This document shows positions 1 to 8,631 of a stretch of DNA of 64,000 bases, in pieces. A model generated the notes under the pieces. That model was not told the origin of the DNA. It did not search any database and saw only the letters and a list, made by a program, of their open reading frames with translations. This DNA comes from JANMDN01 sp031376285. GTDB lineage: Bacteria > Actinomycetota > Thermoleophilia > Miltoncostaeales > Miltoncostaeaceae. Both the position numbers and the translations under genes were made by a program. How positions within the stretch are numbered: position 1 is the first letter of the stretch; each line of letters begins with the position of its first letter. The stretch covers positions 4,617 to 68,616 of the forward strand of contig JANMDN010000045.1 of the NCBI GenBank assembly GCA_031376285.1, in the 5' to 3' direction.

Positions 1-1582
1 CGTTCACAACCGTCGTGCCGCTACCGCCGCCCACGCCGATCTGAAGGTCGGTGGTCGTGCCCGTCGTGGTGCTCGAGCCGGCACCCGGACCGGTCGCGGA
101 CCCTGACGTGGTTCCGCTTCCGCTACCGACCTCTTCCACAACGAGGACACCACGCTGCGAATTCGTCCCCGATCCTCCGGAGGCGAGCGTCGAGCGGGAC
201 CCACCGCTCCCGGACGTTCCGTCGAAGATGGTTGTCGAGCTGCCGCCGCTCCCGGAACCGCCGGAACTTCCGGAGCCCCCAGCCGACGAGCTGCCCGAGG
301 TCGACCCCGAACGTGGAACCACCTGGAGGTTGCCGACCGACGAGCCGCTACTCCCGCTACCTCGGCTACCTCCGCTACCTCCGCTACCTCCGCCAACGAT
401 TGTGGCGACGCCGACCTTCGCGCTTCCGAGCGCACCGAGGCCGCCGCCCGCGACCCCTCCCAGGACTCCGCGTCCAGAGCCGGCGGTCGTCACGACCGTC
501 GCAACACCAGGAACACGTTTCGGGCTTCGGTTCGGAGTGATGGTCGCCTGAAGTTGCTTCTTGCCTCGCTTCGGCGCGTCAGGCCCCTGCGCGGATCCGT
601 CGGTCGTCGTCGTCGTGGGCGTGAACGGTCGGTCGCGCTCGGCGAACGCCGCCCAGATCAGGAGACCCAGAAGTCCGGCGAGGACGCCGATGCGAACCGG
701 GAGCCAAGGGCTCCGGACGACGGCTTCCTCATGGCGCGGCCCTCGTGCGGCCATGATGTCGTCTGGGCCGGCGGGGACGACGAGCCCGAGGAGGTCGTGT
801 TCTTTGGCGGCCGTGCGGACCATGCCACCGAGCTCAGGCGGAACCGGTGCGGGCGGCCAATCCCGGTATCGCTTGCGGGCGTCGACGACCGCGAACCGCG
901 TCGCGTCGCAGCGCGCGCATCCTGTGAGGTGCGTTCGGATCTGCGCCGACCGGTTCGCCGACACGGTCTCGTCGACGAACGCGGTCACAGTCCCCGCAGG
1001 CTCCCGGCAGGCGGGCATCGACCGTGGGTCGGGCCGGTTGGGTTCGAGCTCGTTGGCGAGCGCCAGTCGCGCTCCTTCGATCAGGGCCGGGACGCGGCTG
1101 GCCGGGACACCTCGGACAACCCCGATCTCGCTGTCGTCCGCCCCCCCGTAGTCGCGCAGCGCGAGCGTGATCCGCTCGTTCGGCGTGAGTCGGAGGTTGG
1201 CCGCGCGCACCGGCGCGTGGATATCCCGCCCGGGCTCGTCGGGATCAGACCCCGCGAGCTCAGGGAGGCCTGAGATCCGTTCGTTCGCGCCGATCTCCGG
1301 CCGACGCGCCGCGGCGAGCTGCGCGATGTTCCGCGCGAGGGTCGTGCGAAGGGGGGCCGAGTCCGAGCCCTGGGACCAATCGTAGCTCTCGAGCGCCTGG
1401 ACGATTGCGTCCCGAGATACGGACATGGCGTCGTCGCGTCGGCCGGTCGCTCGGAGCGCGAGGTTGTAGACGTAGGGAAGGTGCCGATCGATCAGTGCGT
1501 CGGCCGCGGCGCGGTCTCGACGCATCGAGGCAAGATCGTCTTCACCGATCGGGGCCGTCGTTGAACTATCGCTGGATTCCAT
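1..1582 (-). CDS. Sigma-70-like / zinc-finger anti-sigma-like / transmembrane fusion protein (C-terminus off window)
   Basis: The minus strand is open from ATG at 1582 to the window edge (527 codons, no stop). Residues about 25-70 resemble ECF sigma region 2 (RHLPYVYNLALRATG) and residues 130-175 resemble region 4 (RLTPNERITLALRDYGG). A zf-HC2-like zinc-binding set follows: C192, H218, C222, C225. One membrane helix lies at about 292-313 (WLPVRIGVLAGLLGLLIWAAF without its last residues is the core). The remainder is a Thr-rich, then very Gly/Ser-rich tail that would lie outside the membrane. Sigma-like and anti-sigma-like modules are normally separate proteins; here they share one chain. The sigma part is degenerate, so it may no longer direct RNA polymerase. 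Function is inferred from architecture only. Confidence 0.75.
   Translation of the reverse strand, partial: MESSDSSTTAPIGEDDLASMRRDRAAADALIDRHLPYVYNLALRATGRRDDAMSVSRDAIVQALESYDWSQGSDSAPLRTTLARNIAQLAAARRPEIGANERISGLPELAGSDPDEPGRDIHAPVRAANLRLTPNERITLALRDYGGADDSEIGVVRGVPASRVPALIEGARLALANELEPNRPDPRSMPACREPAGTVTAFVDETVSANRSAQIRTHLTGCARCDATRFAVVDARKRYRDWPPAPVPPELGGMVRTAAKEHDLLGLVVPAGPDDIMAARGPRHEEAVVRSPWLPVRIGVLAGLLGLLIWAAFAERDRPFTPTTTTTDGSAQGPDAPKRGKKQLQATITPNRSPKRVPGVATVVTTAGSGRGVLGGVAGGGLGALGSAKVGVATIVGGGSGGSGGSRGSGSSGSSVGNLQVVPRSGSTSGSSSAGGSGSSGGSGSGGSSTTIFDGTSGSGGSRSTLASGGSGTNSQRGVLVVEEVGSGSGTTSGSATGPGAGSSTTTGTTTDLQIGVGGGSGTTVVN
348..396. repeat. 9-bp tandem repeat encoding Gly-Gly-Ser units
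   Basis: Four to five imperfect tandem copies of a 9-base unit (plus strand ctccgctac; coding strand GGTAGCGGA) lie inside the low-complexity tail of the fusion protein and encode Gly-Ser-Gly repeats. The length may vary between strains by slippage. It stays in frame because the unit is a multiple of three. Confidence 0.7.
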
Positions 1583-1747
1583 GACCGCTCTGCAGAGGGA
1601 GGCCGGTAAGACCATGGTCCCCGAGTCTCCCCTTGCGCGCAAGGTTCTGACGTGAGACTCGCAGGACCGATTACAGCTCAGGCTCGGCACGACCCGGATG
1701 GGCTGGGCGGTGCAGGGAACCACCGAGCGGGGGCGAAACCGTGCCAA

Positions 1748-2983
1748 GTGAGTGCCGCCGCGCAGCGTCCGACCCGCCCGAGCGCGCGACGTCTTGACCG
1801 GCTCCCCGCAACGCTCACCATGGTGCTCGTGACGGTGGGTCTTGTGATGGTCTACTCAGCCTCGTCAGCCTCGGCGGTCCTCGATCGTCGAAACCCGCTT
1901 GCCCTCGTCACCAAGCAGGCGATCGCCGCGAGCCTCGGTGTCGCGCTCTACCTCGCCCTCAGTCGGATGCGGCCGAAGGCGATCCGACGCCTGGGTACAC
2001 CGCTCTTGCTGGCCTCGCTGGTGTCGATGATGGTGGTGCTCGTTCCGGGGATCGGCATCAAGGCGAACGGCGCGAGACGCTGGATCGACCTCGGGATTAC
2101 TCAGTTCCAACCTTCGGAGCTTGCGAAGCTCGCACTCGTCCTCTGGATCGCCGACGTCTGCGCTCGGCGCGGACGAGGTCGCGTCGAGATCGCCGTGCCG
2201 CTCGTCGTGACCGGTCTGATGGCCCTTCTCGTGATCGCCGAACCCGACCTCGGGACGACCCTGGTGATCTCGCTGACGGCGATCACCATGCTCTTCGTCG
2301 CTGGGGCAAGCGCGAAACACATCGTACGTCTGCTCGCGGGAGGCGCCTGTGCCGTGGCGATCCTGATCGCCACGGTCCCCTACATGCAGTCGCGCCTGCT
2401 CGCGTTCATCGATCCATGGTCCAAAGCCGAAGGCGCCGGGTTCCAGACCGTTCACTCGATCATGGCGATCGGGTCCGGTGGCTGGTTCGGGGTCGGCCCC
2501 GGGAACGGCATCCTCAAGATCTCGTACCTCCCTGAAGCACATACCGACATGATCGCGGCGACGATCGGCGAGGAGTTCGGGATCGTCGGTTTCGGAGCGA
2601 TCATCGTGCTCTTCACCCTCTATGTGTTCGCCGGGTACCGGGTCGCGATCACCGCGACGACGACGGGCGAGCGACTCATCGCCACGGGTCTTACCACCGT
2701 CGTCGGCGTCCAAGCGGGGATTAACCTCGGCGCCGTGCTCGGACTTCTTCCGATCACCGGCATCCCATTGCCCTTCATTTCCTACGGCGGGACGAGCCTC
2801 GTGGTATTCCTTGCGGTCAGTGGAATCCTCGTCAACATCGGACGCTCGGCCAGCTCACCCGCCGGAGGTCGCAGTGGAGTTCGGGACACGGCCAGTGCGA
2901 GTGGTGATCGCGGCAGGGGGGACAGCCGGGCACGTCATGCCAGCCCTGGCGGTGGCCGACGCGCTACGCCGGCGTGGCGCTGA
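1748..2983 (+). CDS. ftsW: Peptidoglycan glycosyltransferase / division protein FtsW
   Basis: SEDS-family polytopic membrane protein that polymerises lipid II at the septum. Family motifs seen are GIGIKANGARRWIDLG, the QPSELAKLALVLW segment and PLPFISYGGTSL near the C-terminus, with about nine to ten hydrophobic helices. Position next to murG and the division genes favours FtsW over RodA. The GTG at 1748 is chosen because coding character begins there. An in-frame GTG at 1652 has a better AAGG ribosome site but adds 32 residues encoded by a GC-rich stretch that can fold into RNA stems. The 3' end overlaps murG by 110 bases, so the last roughly 35 residues are a hydrophilic tail read in a second frame. 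Confidence 0.9.
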   Translation: MSAAAQRPTRPSARRLDRLPATLTMVLVTVGLVMVYSASSASAVLDRRNPLALVTKQAIAASLGVALYLALSRMRPKAIRRLGTPLLLASLVSMMVVLVPGIGIKANGARRWIDLGITQFQPSELAKLALVLWIADVCARRGRGRVEIAVPLVVTGLMALLVIAEPDLGTTLVISLTAITMLFVAGASAKHIVRLLAGGACAVAILIATVPYMQSRLLAFIDPWSKAEGAGFQTVHSIMAIGSGGWFGVGPGNGILKISYLPEAHTDMIAATIGEEFGIVGFGAIIVLFTLYVFAGYRVAITATTTGERLIATGLTTVVGVQAGINLGAVLGLLPITGIPLPFISYGGTSLVVFLAVSGILVNIGRSASSPAGGRSGVRDTASASGDRGRGDSRARHASPGGGRRATPAWR

Positions 2984-3968
2984 GGTGAGCTTCATCGGCG
3001 TCCGCAATCGCGCGGGCTCCGAGCTGGTGGCGGCACGCGGATACCCAGAGGACCGAATCACCCTCAAAGGGTTGGCCCGCCGCGTGACGCCGGCGAACAT
3101 CGTCGCCCTCGGGCTTGCGGCAATGGCGCTCCCAACGGCGCTACGCGTGCTGCGCCGGAGGCGGGCGGATGTCGTGATCGCTGCGGGCGGGTACGTCGGC
3201 GGACCGGTCGCCCTGGCGGCCTGGCTGAGCCGCAGACCGCTCATGTTGACTGAGGCCGACTCACATCTGGGCCTCGCGAATCGTATCGCGGCACCGCTTG
3301 CCAAGCGCGTCGCGCTGGCCTTCGCGCTCTCCGGGCGTGGGGGAGCGAAGTACCTGGTCACCGGTCGGCCGGTGAGCGACGAGGTGCGCGCGGCGACGCG
3401 CGTGTCGGGACGTCGCGCCCTGGGGATCGATCCCGGCGCGACCTGCGTGCTCATCGCGGGCGGCAGCCAAGGCGCGCGGACCCTCAATGAGGCAGCGATC
3501 GACGCGTTCGGTTCGAACCCGCCGATCGACATCATCCACGTGGCCGGGCCACAGAACGTCGACGAGGTGCGGCGCGAGCTGGATCGCCGCCAGCCCGGCC
3601 CGCGCTACCGCCTCATCGGCTTCCTCGATAACTTCCACGACGCGATCGCGGCGGCCGACCTGGTCGTCTCGCGATCCGGCGGATCGGTCTTCGAAGTTGC
3701 CGCCATCGGGCGGCCATCCATCCTCGTTCCGTATCCGTACGCCACGAACGACCATCAGGCAAAGAACGCGCGCTGGCTCGCTGACGCCGGCGCGGCGGTC
3801 CTCCTGTCGGACGCCGACTGCGATGGGGAGCGCTTGCGCAACCTGGTCGGGGCGCTCCTCTCCGATCGGGAGGGGCTCGCCGCGATGGCCGACGCCGCGA
3901 GGGCGATGGGTCGTCCTGAGAGCGCCGACCTCATTGCCGATGCTGCGCTCGGCCTGGTTAGGTCGTGA
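2874..3968 (+). CDS. murG: UDP-N-acetylglucosamine:lipid I transferase MurG
   Basis: Converts lipid I to lipid II on the cytoplasmic face of the membrane. The N-terminal glycine-rich loop IAAGGTAGHVMPALAVADAL and the donor-binding motif DLVVSRSGGSVFEVAAIGRP are both present. The GTG start at 2874 is supported by GGAGG at 2864-2868, five bases upstream. It gives 364 residues, the usual family length. A longer upstream reading in the same frame would run through the ftsW coding region and is rejected. The stop overlaps the murC start (GTGA), implying translational coupling. Confidence 0.95.
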   Translation: MEFGTRPVRVVIAAGGTAGHVMPALAVADALRRRGAEVSFIGVRNRAGSELVAARGYPEDRITLKGLARRVTPANIVALGLAAMALPTALRVLRRRRADVVIAAGGYVGGPVALAAWLSRRPLMLTEADSHLGLANRIAAPLAKRVALAFALSGRGGAKYLVTGRPVSDEVRAATRVSGRRALGIDPGATCVLIAGGSQGARTLNEAAIDAFGSNPPIDIIHVAGPQNVDEVRRELDRRQPGPRYRLIGFLDNFHDAIAAADLVVSRSGGSVFEVAAIGRPSILVPYPYATNDHQAKNARWLADAGAAVLLSDADCDGERLRNLVGALLSDREGLAAMADAARAMGRPESADLIADAALGLVRS

Positions 3969-5359
3969 GCGCGCGCGCGATTCACCTCATCGGTATCGGG
4001 GGAGCTGGGATGAGCGCCCTCGCACGCCTGGCGGTCGCGGCTGGCTACCGAGTGAGTGGAACCGATCGCGACGACTCCGAGCTGCTCGCTCGCCTGCGCG
4101 AGGCTGGTGTCGACGCCCGGGCCGGGCATCGGGCCGAGGCCATTCCCGCCGACACCGCCTCGGTCGTCATCTCAACGGCAATCAGCCCTGACAACCCCGA
4201 ACTTCTCGCGGCGTTGGCGCGAGGCATCGCGGTGCTCCACCGAAGTGACCTCCTCCAGGAGCTGATGTCGCTCAAACGCGGCCTCGCGGTCGCTGGCGCA
4301 CACGGCAAGTCGACCACGAGCGCCCTCCTCGCGCTCGCGCTCGGCGAGAGCTCGGCCTGTGTCGGCGCCGCCCTTCCCGGTGGGGATGGAACCGGCGCAC
4401 GGTGGGGGAGCGGCCCCTGGTTTGTGGCCGAGGCGGACGAGAGCGACAGGTCGCTCCTTCGGCTCTCGCCTGCGGCGGCGATCCTCCTGAACGTTGACCA
4501 CGACCACCACGCCACCTACGCCAGCCTGGCCGAGGTCGAGGACGTGATGCGCGACTTCGTCGCGGCGATTCCCCAAGACGGCGCGCTCGTGGTCGGGCCA
4601 GACGCGCGAGCCCTGGCATGCGCCGAGGCCGCAGTGTGTGAGGTGATCACCGTCGGCGACGGGGGCGACTACAACGTTTCCGGGAGCGGCGCGGGCGCCA
4701 CCATCGCGCGATCCGGCGGCGAACCGGTTGCGATGCCGCTTTCGATCCCCGGGCTCCACAATGCTCAGAACGCGGCGTGCGCGGTCGCGCTCGCGGTCTG
4801 GTGCGGGGTCGACCTCGACACAGCCGTCGATCGGATCGCCGACTTCACCGGGGTCGGGCGCCGGTTTGAGCATGTCGGAGCGCACCGCGGGATCGTGGTC
4901 GTCGACGACTACGCGCATCACCCGGCCGAAATCACGGCGACGATTACCGCGGCACGAGAGATCCACGGCGGTCGACTCGTCGTCGTCTTTCAACCGCATC
5001 TCCCGTCGAGGACGCAGGCCCTCGCGACTGAGCTGGGTATCGCTCTCGGGGGAGCGGACGTCGTCTATGTCACCGACATCTATCTGTCGCGCGAGGCGCC
5101 GATACCCGGCCTCGACGGTGGCGCGGTTGCCCGTCACGTCCCTCGACCGCCCGGGGCAAGATATGTGCCGTGTCTGACCGACGTTGCTGAGGTTCTGGCG
5201 CCGCAGTTACGGCCCGGGGACCTCGTCCTCACCCTCGGCGCCGGCGACGTGACCCGACTCGGGCAGGAGTTGCTCGCGGCCGTGAAGAACCTACCCTCCG
5301 ATGGTGACGTGCACCGATCCGACCCGCGCCGAGCCGTGTCCGATGCGCGGCGCGCCTAA
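3965..5359 (+). CDS. murC: UDP-N-acetylmuramate--L-alanine ligase MurC
   Basis: Adds L-alanine to UDP-MurNAc, the first amino acid of the stem peptide. The N-terminal Rossmann motif is IHLIGIGGAGMSALA. The Mur ligase P-loop is AGAHGKSTTSALLALAL (around residue 115), followed by the ADESDRSLL motif and the C-terminal VVDDYAHHPAEI signature. It has 464 residues, as expected. The GTG start overlaps the murG stop by four bases. The final roughly 20 residues are hydrophilic and read into the 5' end of murB. Confidence 0.95.
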   Translation: MSARAIHLIGIGGAGMSALARLAVAAGYRVSGTDRDDSELLARLREAGVDARAGHRAEAIPADTASVVISTAISPDNPELLAALARGIAVLHRSDLLQELMSLKRGLAVAGAHGKSTTSALLALALGESSACVGAALPGGDGTGARWGSGPWFVAEADESDRSLLRLSPAAAILLNVDHDHHATYASLAEVEDVMRDFVAAIPQDGALVVGPDARALACAEAAVCEVITVGDGGDYNVSGSGAGATIARSGGEPVAMPLSIPGLHNAQNAACAVALAVWCGVDLDTAVDRIADFTGVGRRFEHVGAHRGIVVVDDYAHHPAEITATITAAREIHGGRLVVVFQPHLPSRTQALATELGIALGGADVVYVTDIYLSREAPIPGLDGGAVARHVPRPPGARYVPCLTDVAEVLAPQLRPGDLVLTLGAGDVTRLGQELLAAVKNLPSDGDVHRSDPRRAVSDARRA

Positions 5360-6251
5360 GCTCGAGCAAAACGCCCCCCTTGCCCCGCTGACCACGATCC
5401 GTGTCGGCGGAGCCGCGGACTGGCTCGCCCGCGTTGGTTCGTTTCGGGAGGTCACCGCGGCGCTCGACTGGGCGCGTACCGAGGGCGTTCCCGTGGCGAT
5501 CGTCGGCAAAGGCTCCAACCTTGTGATTGACGACGACGGCTTTCGCGGGCTTGCGATCAACCTTGTCGGTCGCCTTCAGCTCATTTCGGTACGTGGTCGG
5601 GACATGTGGTGTGGCGGTGGGGCGTCGCTCCCGCGCGCGGTCCAGCGTGCGGCGAGCGTCGGGCTGACCGGGCTCGAATGGGGGGCCAGTATCCCTGGCA
5701 CCGCTGGCGGTGCGGTCGCGATGAACGCCGGGGCCCACAGCGGCGATCTGGCGAGCGTCCTGTCGTGGGCCGTGCTGTGCGACGCCGACGGGCGTCGGCG
5801 CGTCTCGCTCGCCGATCTCGACTTCGCCTACCGGCACTCCGCGGTCCGTCCCGGCGAGGTCGTCGCGGCGGTCGGCTTTCATCTCGATCTCGGTGACCCC
5901 GACGCGATCCGTGGACGCCTTGGCGCGTTCCGCGACCACCGTCGGGCGACGCAGCCCCAAGGCGCACGAACATTCGGGAGCGTCTTCAAGAACCCTCCAG
6001 GCGACTCCGCGGGGCGCCTGCTCGAAGCCACGGGATGCAAGACGCTCACGATTGGCCAGGCGCGTTTCTCGTCGGTGCACGCGAACTTCATCGAGGCGGC
6101 CGCGGGCTCGTCGAGCGGTGACGTGTTGGCGCTCATGCGCGAGGGGCGACGGAGGGTCCTCGAAGCCCATGGTGTCGAACTCGTCCCGGAGGTCCGCTAC
6201 CTCCACTCGGTACACGGCATCGGTGCGCCCGACCTGACCGAGCCCGCATGA
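5301..6251 (+). CDS. murB: UDP-N-acetylenolpyruvoylglucosamine reductase MurB
   Basis: FAD-dependent reduction of UDP-GlcNAc-enolpyruvate to UDP-MurNAc. The FAD-binding core shows TTIRVGGAADWL, VGKGSNLVIDDDGFRG and GLEWGASIPGTAGGAVAMNAGAH read in two stretches. The C-terminal substrate domain has FGSVFKNPPGDSAGRLLEATG. The longest start is ATG 5301 (316 residues). ATG 5343 would give 302 residues and a more typical N-terminus, and neither has a clear Shine-Dalgarno sequence. It overlaps the murC 3' end, and its stop overlaps ftsQ by ATGA. Confidence 0.93.
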   Translation: MVTCTDPTRAEPCPMRGAPKLEQNAPLAPLTTIRVGGAADWLARVGSFREVTAALDWARTEGVPVAIVGKGSNLVIDDDGFRGLAINLVGRLQLISVRGRDMWCGGGASLPRAVQRAASVGLTGLEWGASIPGTAGGAVAMNAGAHSGDLASVLSWAVLCDADGRRRVSLADLDFAYRHSAVRPGEVVAAVGFHLDLGDPDAIRGRLGAFRDHRRATQPQGARTFGSVFKNPPGDSAGRLLEATGCKTLTIGQARFSSVHANFIEAAAGSSSGDVLALMREGRRRVLEAHGVELVPEVRYLHSVHGIGAPDLTEPA

Positions 6252-7132
6252 GCACGCGGGCGCTGCGCATGACTCGCGCGGTCGCGCACCGTCGCCGCCG
6301 CGTCGCGGCGACCCGCCAGCGCGGCGTTCGCACGGCCGGGCTCGGGCTCCTCGCGGCCACCGCGCTGGTCGTCGCAACATGGTGGGCACTGACCGGTCCG
6401 CTCGTTGCGATTCGATCGCTTGAAATCAACGGCTATCACCGGGCCGACGCGGCCGCGCTTGCCCGGTACGCGCAGGTCGCCGCGGCGAGTGGCACCGTGC
6501 TCAACCCGCCTGAGTCCCAAATGCGACGCGCGCTCGACCAGTTCCCGTGGGTTCACGACTTCGTCGTCCGGCGCAGTTGGCCGAGTGGGATCGCCATCGA
6601 CATCGTCGAAGCCCGCCCGGTTGCGAAGGTCATCTCCGCCGCCGATGGGCAGGCCGCGCTGATCTCGAGGGATGGTCGAGTGCTTGGTCTTGCGACCCCG
6701 TCACCTGATGTCGCCAATCTGCCTCATGTCACGGTCGCTGAGCTTCCAACCCGCGTCGGTGACCGACTGGCGAGCGCCGAGGAGCGGGCGGCGGCGGACA
6801 TCCTCACGGGCCTTCCGGAGGATGCCAGCTACCGCCTGAGCGATCTCCGAGTGATCGATGGGGGCATCTTCGGCCGTCTCAGCAGTGGTCTCGAAGTGCG
6901 TTTTGGCCCCGCCGAGCGCGTGCCGCAGAAGTTGACGGCGCTTTCGCTGGTTCTGCCCAAACTTCGGGCTGATGAGGTCAGCGCCAGTCGATATCTCGAT
7001 ATCCGCGCACCAGAGGCCCCGGCGGCCGGGGCAATCCAACCCTCGAGTGGAGCTTTAGACACGACGGGGGTCGGGGCTCCCACAGCCTCAAACCATCAAG
7101 CGACACTTGACGCATCGGTGCCGGAGGGGTAG
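6248..7132 (+). CDS. ftsQ: Cell division protein FtsQ/DivIB
   Basis: Bitopic divisome protein: an Arg-rich cytoplasmic N-terminus (residues 1-28), one membrane helix at about 29-50 (TAGLGLLAATALVVATWWAL), then a POTRA domain beginning LVAIRSLEINGYHRADAAAL. The FtsQ domain follows, with FPWVHDFVVRRSWPSGIAID. The position between murB and ftsZ fits the dcw order. The ATG overlaps the murB stop. No ftsA is found between ftsQ and ftsZ, as is usual in actinobacteria. Confidence 0.9.
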   Translation: MSTRALRMTRAVAHRRRRVAATRQRGVRTAGLGLLAATALVVATWWALTGPLVAIRSLEINGYHRADAAALARYAQVAAASGTVLNPPESQMRRALDQFPWVHDFVVRRSWPSGIAIDIVEARPVAKVISAADGQAALISRDGRVLGLATPSPDVANLPHVTVAELPTRVGDRLASAEERAAADILTGLPEDASYRLSDLRVIDGGIFGRLSSGLEVRFGPAERVPQKLTALSLVLPKLRADEVSASRYLDIRAPEAPAAGAIQPSSGALDTTGVGAPTASNHQATLDASVPEG

Positions 7133-7311
7133 TTTGCGAGCCTGCCGGCGTGCACCCTTCGTTCAGTGGAAGCGGGTTCGCTTCGGCCGAAATGCGTCTC
7201 AAGTCAGCCTTGAGGTCATTCCTGGTCGCCCAACGACCGCACGGCCGGACGGGCTCGAATCCAGTCCGACGACAACAAGACGCCGGCAACGGCAAAGGGA
7301 AGGTAACCAGC

Positions 7312-8412
7312 GTGGACGGCAGCTACCTGGCGGTCATCAAGGTTTGTGGAGTCGGTGGCGGGGGGAGCAACGCGGTCGACCGGATGGTCGAAGCCGGCGT
7401 GCGCGGTGTCGAGTTCATCGCGATCAACACGGACGCCCAGGCGCTCGCGCTCTCTGAGTCCGACGTGAAGATTCATATCGGCGGCTCCCTGACCCGGGGT
7501 CTCGGCGCTGGCGCTGAGGCGAAGATTGGACGTGAGGCCGCAGAGGAGAGTCGCGAAGAGCTTAAGGAAGTTCTTCGCGGAGCCGACATGGTCTTCGTGA
7601 CGGCCGGCGAGGGTGGCGGGACCGGCACCGGTGCGGCTCCCGTCATCGCCCAGATTGCCCGCGAGCAGGGGGCGCTCACCGTCGGCGTGGTGACGAAACC
7701 CTTCGAGTTCGAAGGTCGTCAACGGATGCGTCGCGCCGAGGAAGGCATCGAACTGCTTCGCAAGCACGTCGACTCCGTCATCGTGATCCCGAATCAACGG
7801 CTGATCGATGTCGTTCCGCCAAAGACGTCGATTCTGGACGCATTCCGGATGGCCGACGATGTGCTTCGTCAAGGTGTCCAGGGCATCACCGACCTCATCA
7901 CTGTGCCCGGCGTCATCAACCTCGACTTCGCCGACGTGCGCACGATCATGCAGGGTGCCGGTTCGTCGCTCATGGGGATTGGCCACGCTGCCGGTGAGGG
8001 ACGCGCGGCCGAGGCGGCTCGTGCGGCCATCACGTCTCCGCTGCTCGAGTCGACGGTCGAGGGCGCGACCGGTGTGCTGCTGAACGTGACCGGCGGTCCG
8101 GACCTCGGGCTCTTCGAGGTTGACGAGGCCGCGACGATCATCCGAGGCGCCGCCCACGACGACTGCAACGTGATCTTCGGTGCGGTCATCGACGAGGGGA
8201 TGGGCGAGGAAATCCGGGTGACGGTCATCGCGACCGGGTTCGACGGACCACCAGCGCCTCCCGAGCGTCCGAGCGCGTTCGAGCGGCGGCCGAGGGATCA
8301 GGCGGGCGCAGGTCCGACATCCGGGGGGCCCGCACTCCGGCGTGAGGAGCGTGACTCCTTTGCGATCCCCGACGACGCCCTCGAGGTGCCGTCCTTCCTG
8401 CGCGATCGCTGA
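7312..8412 (+). CDS. ftsZ: Cell division GTPase FtsZ
   Basis: Tubulin-like GTPase forming the Z ring. The N-terminal nucleotide-binding segment is VCGVGGGGSNAVDRM, and the tubulin signature is GEGGGTGTGAAPVIA. The synergy-loop region NLDFADVRTIM and a conserved C-terminal peptide (ALEVPSFLRDR) that binds membrane anchors are both present. The GTG start at 7312 follows an AAGG-type site and gives 366 residues. An upstream reading from 7150 adds residues with no family match. The gap 7133-7311 after ftsQ probably holds an ftsZ promoter, but no clear -10/-35 pair could be chosen. Confidence 0.96.
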   Translation: MDGSYLAVIKVCGVGGGGSNAVDRMVEAGVRGVEFIAINTDAQALALSESDVKIHIGGSLTRGLGAGAEAKIGREAAEESREELKEVLRGADMVFVTAGEGGGTGTGAAPVIAQIAREQGALTVGVVTKPFEFEGRQRMRRAEEGIELLRKHVDSVIVIPNQRLIDVVPPKTSILDAFRMADDVLRQGVQGITDLITVPGVINLDFADVRTIMQGAGSSLMGIGHAAGEGRAAEAARAAITSPLLESTVEGATGVLLNVTGGPDLGLFEVDEAATIIRGAAHDDCNVIFGAVIDEGMGEEIRVTVIATGFDGPPAPPERPSAFERRPRDQAGAGPTSGGPALRREERDSFAIPDDALEVPSFLRDR

Positions 8413-8441
8413 CGCGACACGCGCGACCCGGGGGGTGTCGA

Positions 8442-8508
8442 GCTACCGGCCACGGGGTCGTTCGTGCCACGGATCTCGATGTCGAGTGCCCGTTAGGGTG
8501 CCGGTAGC
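8442..8508. repeat. 9-bp inverted repeat downstream of ftsZ
   Basis: GCTACCGGC (8442-8450) and GCCGGTAGC (8500-8508) are perfect inverted copies separated by 49 bases in the gap between ftsZ and the convergent subtilase gene. It could be a weak terminator stem or an operator pair. There is no T-tract. The rest of the 8413-8631 gap shows no convincing gene. Confidence 0.35.
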
Positions 8509-8631
8509 CTGGGGTTATCCCGCTTTGAAAACGTTGGCAGGGGCGTCGACGCGGGCTACGACGGAGGGGCTGTCCCGATGGCTCACGTACACATCATTGC
8601 CGAAGATGACGCGACGTTTTCGCACGCGCAG

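Noticed and set aside
7237..7280. A string resembling a tRNA T-loop (GGCTCGAATCC) upstream of ftsZ.
   Set aside because: The flanking bases do not form T-, anticodon- or acceptor stems of a tRNA.
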